This document shows, piece by piece, positions 1 to 7,206 of a DNA stretch of 64,000 nt. This DNA comes from Chitinophaga niabensis. Lineage in GTDB: Bacteria > Bacteroidota > Bacteroidia > Chitinophagales > Chitinophagaceae. The notes under the pieces were generated by a model. That model saw nothing but the letters and a program-made list of their open reading frames with translations. It was not told where the DNA came from and searched no databases. The stretch spans positions 493,425-557,424 of the forward strand of contig JAFIGY010000020.1 of assembly GCA_017849435.1 (NCBI GenBank), in the 5' to 3' direction. A program made the position numbers and the translations under genes. Position 1 is the stretch's first letter. Each line of letters starts with the position of its first letter.

Positions 1-39
1 ATGTTCTTCAAAACTGATCTGTTGAGTTTTCTTTTCCAT
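1..39 (-). CDS. Start of an unidentified gene, cut by the window edge
   Basis: On the minus strand an ATG at 39-37 opens a frame that stays open to the window edge and reads MEKKTQQISFEEH. It begins just beyond the lepB terminator. A T-rich stretch with a TTTATTTG octamer (one mismatch to TAnnTTTG) lies about 8 nt upstream. Thirteen codons are too few to name a family, and the frame could be open by chance. Confidence 0.4.
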   Translation of the reverse strand, partial: MEKKTQQISFEEH

Positions 40-57
40 AGTCTTCGCAAATAAAAA

Positions 58-104
58 AGCGGCAAACGCTGCATCCGAAGTTAATGAATTTAGCATTTGC
101 CGCT
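58..104 (-). terminator. Rho-independent terminator of lepB
   Basis: A 13-bp stem (58-70 with 92-104, one G-T wobble) reads AGCGGCAAATGCT on the minus strand. It is followed there by six T (57-52 region). It lies 21 nt past the lepB stop. The plus side also has a short T run (105-109), so it may work in both directions. Confidence 0.75.
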
Positions 105-124
105 CTTTTCCAATAGGTTCCGTG

Positions 125-1300
125 TTATTTGATGGTCCTGAACAAGCGGCTCCAACGGATACCGCCTTTGCCGTAGCTCATCCAGATAAGCCAGGCCTTC
201 CCTACCACATGATCTTCCGGAACAAAGCCCCAGTAGCGGGAATCCAGGGAATGATGACGGTTATCGCCCATCATCCAGTAATAATTCATTTTGAAAGTAT
301 ACATATTGGTAGCCTGTCCGTTGATGATGAACTGTCCGTTCTTTTCCTCGAAACTGTTCCCTTCATATACGGCAATGATCCGGCGGTAAAGCGTAATATT
401 GCTGCTATCCAGCTTCACGCTCACGCCTTTTTGCGGGATCACAATAGGTCCGAAATTATCAATGGAGAATTTAAAATGCGCAGTATCCTGCGGCCAAACG
501 CCATCCTGTAAAGAGTTAATGAACGGCGCTACATTATTTTTCACTACTTCGAATGCGGCAATTTCTTTTTGTTCCGCAACGGTAAGATTGTAACTGTATT
601 TACCTGCTTCCACGATTTCCGGGGTACCCTGAATGCCCATCTCTTCCAGTCTCACGGGATTCAGAGGCTCATTGCCCTGGGTGGCTACGTGATAAAGGCG
701 TTCGCTGCCCGGAGGCGGATTTTCCGGTTGACTGTTCACTACTACAATGCCATTGCGAACTTCCAGCGTATCGCCCGGAATGCCCACGCAACGTTTGATG
801 TAGTTCTCTCTTTTATCTACCGGCCTGGAGATCACGCGATACTGGTTCCAAACCTCATCCCTGCCCATGCGGCGCACGAGATCGTAATAGCTTTCCTCAG
901 AGCGCTCCAGAGCCACGGTATCACCTTCAGGGAAGTTGAAGACCACCACATCATTCCGCCTGATCTGGCTGAAACCCGGGATACGCCGGTATTTCCAGTG
1001 GATCGCCTCTGAATAGGCCTTGGTATATTTCGTTAAAGGGAGGGTATGGTGGGTGAAGGGGACTGCCAGCGGCGTCATGGGGATGCGGGGCCCGTAGCTG
1101 ATTTTGCTGACAAACAGGAAATCATTTACCAGCAGGGTCTTCTCCATGGAAGGCGTCGGGATTGTATAGGCTTCAAAAATGAAAGTACGGATCAGGGTGG
1201 CCGCAATGATCGCGAAGATGGCAGCATCCAGCCATTCACGCAATGCTGACTTCTTTTTCTTGGGCTGACCGTCCCGCTTTCTCCAAAATGCCAGGTTCAT
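125..1300 (-). CDS. lepB: Signal peptidase I
   Basis: Leader peptidase that removes Sec and Tat signal peptides on the periplasmic face of the inner membrane (family S26). After a lysine-rich cytoplasmic start there is one membrane segment at about residues 26-43. The box B motif PTPSMEKTL follows with nucleophile Ser51. The general base is Lys169 in YIKRCVGIPGD, and the C-terminal box E reads GDNRHHSLDSRYWGFV. At 391 aa it is longer than E. coli LepB (324 aa). The extra sequence lies mostly between boxes B and D and between D and E, as in many Bacteroidota homologues. It is transcribed alone, divergent from the MerR gene, with a -7 box at 1329-1336 and a strong terminator downstream. Identification is firm. 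Confidence 0.96.
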   Translation of the reverse strand: MNLAFWRKRDGQPKKKKSALREWLDAAIFAIIAATLIRTFIFEAYTIPTPSMEKTLLVNDFLFVSKISYGPRIPMTPLAVPFTHHTLPLTKYTKAYSEAIHWKYRRIPGFSQIRRNDVVVFNFPEGDTVALERSEESYYDLVRRMGRDEVWNQYRVISRPVDKRENYIKRCVGIPGDTLEVRNGIVVVNSQPENPPPGSERLYHVATQGNEPLNPVRLEEMGIQGTPEIVEAGKYSYNLTVAEQKEIAAFEVVKNNVAPFINSLQDGVWPQDTAHFKFSIDNFGPIVIPQKGVSVKLDSSNITLYRRIIAVYEGNSFEEKNGQFIINGQATNMYTFKMNYYWMMGDNRHHSLDSRYWGFVPEDHVVGKAWLIWMSYGKGGIRWSRLFRTIK

Positions 1301-1328
1301 GCTCTATTGTTTAAGATAGTTTAAACAA

Positions 1329-1336
1329 CAAATATA
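1329..1336 (-). promoter_or_regulatory. -7 promoter element of lepB
   Basis: The minus strand reads TATATTTG, an exact match to the Bacteroidota -7 consensus TAnnTTTG, about 28 nt before the lepB ATG. No convincing -33 TTG was found at the usual spacing. Confidence 0.5.
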
Positions 1337-1436
1337 ATATTCTGTCAATTGTAAGCTAGTTTTCCCCCGCAAAAGTTTTCTTAAAAATCCCACTTTAGTT
1401 TGTTAAAGCCGGTACCGGATCAAACCACTTTATTTC

Positions 1437-1444
1437 TATTTTTG
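1437..1444 (+). promoter_or_regulatory. -7 promoter element of the MerR-family gene
   Basis: TATTTTTG matches TAnnTTTG and ends 21 nt before the TTG start codon of the regulator. The surrounding DNA is AT-rich. The -33 element is not clear. Confidence 0.45.
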
Positions 1445-1465
1445 TTTAATTCTATATATTGACCG

Positions 1466-2359
1466 TTGAACAATTTCACTATAAAAGACATTGAGAGCCT
1501 TACCGGTATCAAGGCACATACTATTCGCATCTGGGAACAGCGATACAAGTTACTGCGCCCCAAGCGCAAGGATACCAACCATCGTGTGTATGATAATGTG
1601 GACCTGAAACACATCATGCGCATTGCCTACCTGTACCGCCATGGTTACAAGATCTCCCGTATTGCCGGTATGAGCGATGAAGAGATCCGGCAGCTCTCGC
1701 TGGAGGAGGGCGGACAAAAAGGGCTGCATCTTCACCAGGTGTATGTAAACCAGCTGGTAGAGGCGATGATCGATTTCGATCAGGTGAAGTTTGAAAAGGT
1801 TTTTCATAACGTTCTGCTGCGCATGGGTTTCGAGCAGTGCATGCTCAAAGTGATCTACCCCTACCTCGAAAGGGTGGGGCTGCTCTGGCTGGTAGATTGC
1901 GTGATCCCTGCCCAGGAACACTTTGCTTCCAATATTATCCGCAAAAAGCTGATGGCCGCCATAGACGGGCTGGATATCCCTACCCTCGGCACGGAACGTT
2001 TCCTTTTATTCCTGCCGGAGGGCGAATACCGCGATATTCCGCTCCTTTTCGTGCATTATATGCTGAAAAAACACGGTTGCACAGTGGTCAGTTTTGGCAG
2101 CAATGTATCCCTTGAAGATCTGCGATTCTATACTGACCGCAAACCTGTAGATCATATTTATACCCATCTGATCAGCAATTTCCCGCAGAAAACGCTGGAT
2201 ACCTTTGCAAAGAACATCGGTCAATTGTTCCCCAACATTCCCGTTACCGTTTCCGGTCCTCAGGCGGCGCGGATCACACAACCGGTGCCGGACAACATAA
2301 AAATGCTGCTTTCTATGGAAGAGTTGTTACTGTTCGCGAGAAGAAAGTCCGCATCATAA
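1466..2359 (+). CDS. MerR-family regulator with a CarH/LitR-like cobalamin-binding fold
   Basis: Transcription factor of 297 aa. The N-terminal MerR helix-turn-helix (about 4-70) contains AHTIRIWEQRY. It is followed by a helical B12-binding-2-like domain (about 85-165) and a Rossmann-like domain (about 175-290). The helical part has W141 followed by nine residues and E151-H152, the W-x9-EH signature of the light-sensing CarH/LitR group. The lower-ligand motif E-x-H-x-x-G of cobalamin proteins is degenerate: E187-Y-R-D-I-P, with Arg in place of His and Pro in place of Gly. Whether it still binds B12 is therefore doubtful. The start is TTG at 1466, because the first residues (MNNFTIKDIE) already belong to the conserved HTH. 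It is divergent from lepB and its 3' end overlaps the convergent hydrolase gene by 6 bp. Family members often control carotenoid or stress genes; no such target lies nearby. Confidence 0.85.
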   Translation: MNNFTIKDIESLTGIKAHTIRIWEQRYKLLRPKRKDTNHRVYDNVDLKHIMRIAYLYRHGYKISRIAGMSDEEIRQLSLEEGGQKGLHLHQVYVNQLVEAMIDFDQVKFEKVFHNVLLRMGFEQCMLKVIYPYLERVGLLWLVDCVIPAQEHFASNIIRKKLMAAIDGLDIPTLGTERFLLFLPEGEYRDIPLLFVHYMLKKHGCTVVSFGSNVSLEDLRFYTDRKPVDHIYTHLISNFPQKTLDTFAKNIGQLFPNIPVTVSGPQAARITQPVPDNIKMLLSMEELLLFARRKSAS

Positions 2360-3010
2360 TTCCCTGGCCAATATCCGGCTGATCTCCTTTGCCCGGTTCA
2401 TGATCATGAAATGGCCGCCTTTTACGATCGTATGGGTAGGTTTTACATAACGTCGCGGGAAGGGGCGATCGCTGCTGCCATGGATATGCACGATGGAAGG
2501 GGGCGTCCATTCATTCTCCCAGTGCACCACCGCTTCCAGTGCCCAGCGCATGTAGGTATAGTCTTTATTCTGTAGGGTAAGATAATCGTTCAGTAACTGA
2601 TCTTCTTCCGGCCCCTTGCTTTGCATGAACAATTTGACGATGAACTGTCGCCTGCGGAAAAGCAGGCGATCCGGCATATGCCCGAGAATGAAGCGGGCCA
2701 TGCCTTTGTAATAGGGCGGTATTTCGTGCTTGCTTTTGATACTGGAAATGAGGATCACTTTTTCCACCGGTATCAGCTTTGCGATCTCGATGCTCATCAT
2801 GCCTCCGAAAGAAAGTCCCAGTAAGATCGGCTCCGGATGCAGGATGCGACGGGCCATACGGGCTGCGTACTCATCGATCGGCTCATCAGAACTAAGCGGG
2901 CGGATCCAGGGCAGAAAGTGTGTTTCAAAGCCTTCCGGGAATTCCAGATGCCTGAATACCCGTTCATCGGCTCCCAATCCGCTGATCAGGTAAATGTGTT
3001 TGTTACTCAT
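2354..3010 (-). CDS. Alpha/beta hydrolase
   Basis: Small cytoplasmic alpha/beta-fold hydrolase, 218 aa. The triad is visible: nucleophile elbow GLSFGG with Ser67, acid Asp181 in GSSDRPFP, and base His200 in VKGGHFMIM. No signal peptide is seen. Substrate unknown; esterase or thioesterase-like activity would fit the fold. I chose the ATG at 3010 over longer upstream frames because the sequence before it encodes, in another frame, the displaced helix-turn-helix of the NtrC-type regulator. That frame ends at 3003, giving an 8-nt overlap (ATGAGTAA) typical of translational coupling. The hydrolase is therefore probably co-transcribed with the regulator. Confidence 0.85.
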   Translation of the reverse strand: MSNKHIYLISGLGADERVFRHLEFPEGFETHFLPWIRPLSSDEPIDEYAARMARRILHPEPILLGLSFGGMMSIEIAKLIPVEKVILISSIKSKHEIPPYYKGMARFILGHMPDRLLFRRRQFIVKLFMQSKGPEEDQLLNDYLTLQNKDYTYMRWALEAVVHWENEWTPPSIVHIHGSSDRPFPRRYVKPTHTIVKGGHFMIMNRAKEISRILAREL

Positions 3011-3209
3011 CGTCTTCCGCAGATTTGCGAATATTGTAACGCTCCATCTTATTGTACAGATGACTACGCTGTATATCAAGTTCCTGGGCTGTTTTGGAAA
3101 CATTCCAGCTGTTCCTTTGCAGCATGAACGTGATAAATATCTTTTCTACCTCATCGCGGAAAGCGTGCAGGCGCGTTAATACCAGCAGTTCGTCATTCAG
3201 GTAGTGACT
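3003..3209 (-). pseudogene. Out-of-frame Fis-type HTH domain of the NtrC-family regulator
   Basis: After the nine-A tract at 3217-3209 (minus strand) the frame next to the regulator's own frame is open for 68 codons to a TAA at 3003-3005. It encodes a textbook Fis-type DNA-binding end, including NSWNVSKTAQELDIQRSHLY followed by NKMERYNIRK. It has no start codon of its own. One added A, or a -1 slip on the A tract, would join it to the upstream ORF and give a 459-residue protein of normal NtrC-family architecture. It is the displaced C-terminus of that gene, not a separate gene. Confidence 0.9.
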
Positions 3210-4381
3210 TTTTTTTTCTCGTTATTGGGTATCACATAGTTCTCCACATCATCTGCCGTGATGGTTTTCCCTGACAGGATCACCAATCGCTCCACTACAT
3301 TGCGCAGTTCCCGTATATTCCCCGTCCACTGATGATTCTGCAACGCCTTCATCGCATCTTTGTCCGCCGTTTTCCGGCCAATGCCGTATTCCGCGCAAAC
3401 GCTGTCCAGGAAATGATCTACCAGCAAAGGCACATCTTCTTTCCGGTCATTCAGTGAAGGTACGTGGATCAGGATCACGCTCAGGCGATGGTAAAGATCG
3501 AGGCGGAAATTTTTCTCTTCCACTTCTTTCAGCAGGTCTTTGTTGGTAGCTGCCACCACCCGCACATCCACGCTGATCTCCTTATCCCCTCCCACTCTCG
3601 TGATCTTGCCCTCCTGCAGGGCGCGCAATACTTTGGCCTGTGCGCTGAGACTCATATCTCCGATCTCGTCCAGGAAAAGCGTGCCGCCGTTCGCCTGTTC
3701 AAACTTCCCGATACGTTGTTTCACAGCGGAAGTGAAAGAACCTTTCTCATGTCCGAAAAGTTCGCTTTCGATCAGTTCGCTGGGAATGGCCGCACAGTTC
3801 ACCTCCACCAGGGGGCCGCTGGCGCGGTTGCTGTATTCATGGATCCAGCGGGCCACCAGCTCCTTACCGGAACCATTTTCGCCGGTCACCAATACCCTTG
3901 CGTCTGTAGGCGCTACTTTATGGATCGTGTCTTTGATCTTGATAATGGGCGCCGATTCGCCGATCATTTCCGGCGTTTTGTTCACTTTTTTGCGCAGCGT
4001 TTTTGTTTCCGCTACCAGCGTGGTCTTATCCATCGCATTGCGCAGCGTGATCAGCAGACGGTTCAGATCAGGCGGCTTGGAAATGTAATCGTATGCGCCT
4101 TTCTTCACCGCATCTACCGCCGTGTCGATATTTCCGTGTCCGGATACCATGATGATAGGTACATCCGGGTTGATCTCTTTCGCTTTTTCGAGGAATTCCA
4201 ACCCGTCCATCTTCGGCATCTTGATATCGCACAATACGGCGTCATAGGCTTTCTCCTTGAACAATTTGAACCCCTCCGCACCATCAGCCGCTTCTTCTAT
4301 CTTATACCCTTCATAGGTCAGGATCTCCGTCAGCGTTTTGCGGATGCTTTTTTCATCGTCAATGATCAGGATATTGGCCAT
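3197..4381 (-). CDS. NtrC-family response regulator (REC-AAA+), frameshifted before its DNA-binding domain
   Basis: Two-component response regulator of the sigma-54 activator class. The receiver domain (1-120) has the acidic pair D8-D9 and phospho-acceptor D52. The AAA+ domain (about 138-375) has Walker A GENGSGKE at 167-174 and Walker B GGTLFLDEIGDM at 232-243. The sigma-54 contact loop, normally GAFTGA, reads GSFTSA at 214-219. The frame ends at residue 394, just after an A9 tract encoding KKK, so the conserved Fis-type HTH is lost. That HTH is intact in the neighbouring frame (3003-3209). The cause may be a sequencing error in the homopolymer, phase variation, or programmed -1 slippage. 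No sensor kinase is adjacent. A TACCTTTG promoter element lies 26 nt before the ATG. Family assignment is firm; whether the product binds DNA depends on the frameshift. Confidence 0.92.
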   Translation of the reverse strand: MANILIIDDEKSIRKTLTEILTYEGYKIEEAADGAEGFKLFKEKAYDAVLCDIKMPKMDGLEFLEKAKEINPDVPIIMVSGHGNIDTAVDAVKKGAYDYISKPPDLNRLLITLRNAMDKTTLVAETKTLRKKVNKTPEMIGESAPIIKIKDTIHKVAPTDARVLVTGENGSGKELVARWIHEYSNRASGPLVEVNCAAIPSELIESELFGHEKGSFTSAVKQRIGKFEQANGGTLFLDEIGDMSLSAQAKVLRALQEGKITRVGGDKEISVDVRVVAATNKDLLKEVEEKNFRLDLYHRLSVILIHVPSLNDRKEDVPLLVDHFLDSVCAEYGIGRKTADKDAMKALQNHQWTGNIRELRNVVERLVILSGKTITADDVENYVIPNNEKKKVTT

Positions 4382-4407
4382 AGGCTGTCTATTATTTTGT
4401 ACGGTGC

Positions 4408-4415
4408 CAAAGGTA
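4408..4415 (-). promoter_or_regulatory. -7 promoter element of the NtrC-family regulator gene
   Basis: The minus strand reads TACCTTTG, an exact TAnnTTTG match, 26 nt upstream of the start codon. Confidence 0.55.
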
Positions 4416-4560
4416 AGGATATTTTTATTTAGCTTTTCCCGTTAGCGGAAAGGTAATACAACAAAGGACCAACATAGGATCGCAGTGATGCAATATTAGT
4501 CCACTACTTTTACCGGTTTTATCTGTAATTTTATCCCATAGCAGGTAACTATTCAGCATT

Positions 4561-5361
4561 ATGAAGAAATTATTTGAGCAACTTAAACTGCGGCATGCGG
4601 CAGCGGCGGCCAACGCCTACCCTTCATCGGAGCAGGTATGGATATTTTGCAGGGACCTGGTGAACTGGCTGTTCCCCGAGCATACCGGCAGGGTGATGGA
4701 TGCAGTGCAGATAGAACAATATGCCAAAAAGCTGGAAACCCAGCTGCATGATCTGCTGGTACCAATGGGATCCGGTCTTCCGCAGGATGCGGGCACCACC
4801 AGCAAACGTTTTATGGAAATGGTGCCGGGTATTTACAGCGATCTGACGAAAGATGCAGAAGCCATCCTCCAGGGCGATCCCGCCGCCACCTGTCTTTATG
4901 AAGTGATCCGCGCCTATCCCGGCTTCTATGCCATCGCCGCCTACAGAGTAGCGCACGGCCTGCATCTGCTCGGCATTCCTCTTTTACCCCGGGTGATCAC
5001 GGAATTTGCGCATGCCAAAACCGGTATCGACATCCACCCTGCCGCGGAAATAGCGCCTTATTTTTGTATCGACCACGGTACGGGCATCGTGATCGGTGAA
5101 ACCACAGTGATAGGCCCGCATGTGAAGATATACCAGGGTGTAACACTCGGCGCGCTGAGCATCGACAAGACCATGGCCATGAACAAGCGCCATCCTACAA
5201 TCGAAGAGCATGTGGTCATTTATGCCGGCGCCACCATTCTCGGCGGAGACACTATCATCGGTCATCACAGCATCATCGGCGGGAACGTGTGGCTGATCAA
5301 ATCCATCGAACCTTACTCCCGTATTTATTACAAAGCAGACGGAAGCATTAAAGTCATATAA
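4561..5361 (+). CDS. cysE: Serine O-acetyltransferase
   Basis: Makes O-acetylserine from serine and acetyl-CoA, the first step of cysteine synthesis. The 266-aa protein has an alpha-helical N-terminal half (to about 130). A left-handed beta helix of hexapeptide repeats follows, with the family's DIHPAAEI, CIDHGTGIVIGET, VKIYQGVTLGA and GGDTIIGHHSIIGGNVW segments. The His of IDHGTG is the expected catalytic base. No signal peptide is seen; the protein should be cytoplasmic. Only 3 nt separate its stop from the ATG of cysM, so the two steps of the pathway are encoded in one transcript. The C-terminus ends in Ile, as expected for docking into O-acetylserine sulfhydrylase. Confidence 0.95.
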   Translation: MKKLFEQLKLRHAAAAANAYPSSEQVWIFCRDLVNWLFPEHTGRVMDAVQIEQYAKKLETQLHDLLVPMGSGLPQDAGTTSKRFMEMVPGIYSDLTKDAEAILQGDPAATCLYEVIRAYPGFYAIAAYRVAHGLHLLGIPLLPRVITEFAHAKTGIDIHPAAEIAPYFCIDHGTGIVIGETTVIGPHVKIYQGVTLGALSIDKTMAMNKRHPTIEEHVVIYAGATILGGDTIIGHHSIIGGNVWLIKSIEPYSRIYYKADGSIKVI

Positions 5362-5364
5362 AAC

Positions 5365-6246
5365 ATGAGATCAGTACTGGACCTGGTAGGCAATACTCCC
5401 ATGGTAGCGCTGCAGCGCATACCGGAAAACCCGGAAGTAACCATTTACGCCAAGCTCGAAGGCACCAACCCCGGCGGCAGCGTGAAAGACAGGGCGGCCT
5501 ATGGAATGATCAAAGGGGCGCTGGAACGCGGAGAGATCAAACCCGGCATCAAGCTGATAGAAGCCACCAGCGGTAATACCGGCATTGCGCTTGCCATGAT
5601 CGCCAATCTGTTTGGTGTGGAAATTGAACTCGTCATGCCGGAAGATGCCACCCGCGAAAGAGTATTGACGATGGAAGCGTTTGGCGCGAAGGTGATACTC
5701 ACACCCAAAGAGCAAAGCATGGAAGGCTCGATCGACTATGCGCATGCGCAGGTGGCGAAGGGCGGCTATCATATGCTCAACCAGTTCGCCAACCCTGATA
5801 ATTACGGTATGCATTACCGCACCACCGGCCCTGAAATATGGCGGGATACCCAACAAAGCATCACCCATTTCGTTTCCGCCATGGGCACCACCGGCACTAT
5901 CATGGGCGTATCCCGGTTTCTCAAGGAAGTGAACCCGGAGATACAGATCGTTGGCTGCCAGCCTACGGAAGGTTCCAAAATACCCGGCATCCGTAAATGG
6001 CCGGAAGCTTACCTGCCGAAGATATTCGAGCGGGAGCGGGTGGACCGGGTGATGGATATTTCCGAAAAAGAAGCACGCACCATGGCCAGGCGGCTGGCCA
6101 AAGAAGAGGCTGTATTCTGCGGTATGAGCAGCGGCGGCGCTGTAGCAGCGGCGGTGCGGCTGGCGAAAGAATTAAAAGAAGGTGTGATCGTTTGTATTAT
6201 TTGTGACCGGGGAGACCGGTATCTGAGCAGCGATCTTTTCGGATGA
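5365..6246 (+). CDS. cysM: Cysteine synthase (O-acetylserine sulfhydrylase, CysM type)
   Basis: PLP enzyme that turns O-acetylserine and sulfide (or thiosulfate in true CysM) into cysteine. Lys41 in GGSVKDRAAYG is the Schiff-base lysine. TSGNTG at about 68-73 binds the substrate carboxylate, and CGMSSGGAVAA near the C-terminus binds the PLP phosphate. The length (293 aa) and the lack of the longer CysK lid suggest the CysM branch, but the CysK/CysM split is not certain by eye. It lies 3 nt behind cysE in an operon. No terminator is obvious before the ric promoter region. Confidence 0.93.
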   Translation: MRSVLDLVGNTPMVALQRIPENPEVTIYAKLEGTNPGGSVKDRAAYGMIKGALERGEIKPGIKLIEATSGNTGIALAMIANLFGVEIELVMPEDATRERVLTMEAFGAKVILTPKEQSMEGSIDYAHAQVAKGGYHMLNQFANPDNYGMHYRTTGPEIWRDTQQSITHFVSAMGTTGTIMGVSRFLKEVNPEIQIVGCQPTEGSKIPGIRKWPEAYLPKIFERERVDRVMDISEKEARTMARRLAKEEAVFCGMSSGGAVAAAVRLAKELKEGVIVCIICDRGDRYLSSDLFG

Positions 6247-6291
6247 GCCCATCCCGGCAGATGATGATTTTCGTCATTTTATCTCCAAATA

Positions 6292-6313
6292 AAGGATATA
6301 AATATCTTTTATT
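6292..6313 (+). promoter_or_regulatory. Candidate NsrR-like (Rrf2) operator upstream of ric
   Basis: A palindrome with arms AAGGATAT (6292-6299) and ATATCTTT (6302-6309), spaced by AA, lies 13 nt before the -7 element of ric. The same motif, identical outside the 2-nt spacer over 20 positions including the trailing TATT, recurs at 13958-13979 before the Rrf2 regulator gene. Its shape (AT-rich, about 18-bp dyad) fits Rrf2-family operators. Assignment to the local Rrf2 protein is inference. Confidence 0.65.
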
Positions 6314-6326
6314 CTTTATTTACATA

Positions 6327-6334
6327 TACCTTTG
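6327..6334 (+). promoter_or_regulatory. -7 promoter element of the ric-nos cluster
   Basis: TACCTTTG matches TAnnTTTG exactly, 13 nt downstream of the palindrome at 6292-6313 and 39 nt before the ric ATG. A repressor bound to the palindrome would cover the -33 region. Confidence 0.6.
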
Positions 6335-6373
6335 CCCCGCAAACATTCTTACACACTTATCAAATTTTTGATC

Positions 6374-7123
6374 ATGAAGGAATTAACGCAAGCCATCATC
6401 GGGCAGGTGGTAGCCGGTAATTATCGTACCGCCGGCATTTTCACAAAATTCGGCATCGACTTCTGCTGCAAGGGGAACCGTAGCATTGAAGAAGCCTGCA
6501 GGCAGAAAAATATCGATCCTGCGGCCGTTGCCACCGCATTGGAAGCAGTACTGGCCCGGCAGGATGATTCGGACGTCCGGTATGATTCCTGGCCTTTATC
6601 CGTGCTGATCAATCATATCCTGCAACGGCATCATCAATATGTAACCACCCAGATCCCGGTGTTGCAGGTTTACCTCCGCAAGCTGTGCAGCGTGCACGGG
6701 AAGGAACACCCGGAGCTGGAGGAGATACGGCAGCTTTTTGACGAAACAGCTTCGGAGCTGATTATGCATATGAAGAAGGAGGAACTGGTACTGTTCCCTT
6801 TCATCCAACAACTCGCGGAAACCAGCAGTACAACACCCGGCATCCACGCATTCGGAAAACTGGGCGGTCCGGTAGAAGCGATGATGCATGACCATGATCA
6901 GGAAGGAGAAAGGTTCAGGAAGATCGCCTCCCTGAGCCATGATTACACACCGCCCCCGGAAGGCTGCACTACCTACAAGGTCACTTACGCGATGCTGAAG
7001 GAGTTTGAAGAAGACCTGCATCTGCATATCCATCTTGAGAATAATATCCTCTTCCCCAAAGCCTTGCAGATAGAAGGCGGTAGCTGCTCCTATCGTCCTC
7101 CCATCCACAATCAATCTTTCTGA
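6374..7123 (+). CDS. ric: Iron-sulfur cluster repair di-iron protein (RIC/ScdA/YtfE)
   Basis: Cytoplasmic di-iron protein that restores iron-sulfur clusters damaged by nitric oxide or oxidants. An N-terminal ScdA_N (DUF542) domain (about 1-60) carries GIDFCCKGNRSIEEAC with the conserved Cys-Cys. A hemerythrin-like four-helix domain follows, with metal-binding His/Glu sites in NHILQRHHQYV, HMKKEELVLFPF, MHDHDQEGERF and HIHLENNILFPK. The start is the ATG at 6374, because the upstream in-frame TTG overlaps the -7 promoter box. The gene is 249 aa, a normal length. It leads the nos cluster, 83 nt ahead of the cytochrome gene. Co-occurrence with an Rrf2 repressor and a shared palindrome suggests NO-dependent induction. 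Confidence 0.93.
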   Translation: MKELTQAIIGQVVAGNYRTAGIFTKFGIDFCCKGNRSIEEACRQKNIDPAAVATALEAVLARQDDSDVRYDSWPLSVLINHILQRHHQYVTTQIPVLQVYLRKLCSVHGKEHPELEEIRQLFDETASELIMHMKKEELVLFPFIQQLAETSSTTPGIHAFGKLGGPVEAMMHDHDQEGERFRKIASLSHDYTPPPEGCTTYKVTYAMLKEFEEDLHLHIHLENNILFPKALQIEGGSCSYRPPIHNQSF

Positions 7124-7206
7124 TGACGATGATCATGGAACACGAGCGATCGTCCCGCGAAATTTGAACCATCATTATACCTCTTTTCAACCTTAAAGAT
7201 CTCAAC

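Noticed and set aside
3011-3103. N-terminal extension of the alpha/beta hydrolase up to 3103
   Set aside because: These bases encode the conserved HTH in another frame, and the extension has no homology to the hydrolase fold. The ATG at 3010 in the ATGAGTAA overlap is the better start.
3464-4432. 322-codon plus-strand open frame
   Set aside because: Antisense to the NtrC-family regulator. It has no recognisable domain and is His/Arg/Phe-rich as expected of a shadow frame.
6256-6284. Hairpin GATGATGA/TCAT after cysM as a terminator
   Set aside because: The stem is only about 4-5 bp and lacks a proper T run, so it was not called.
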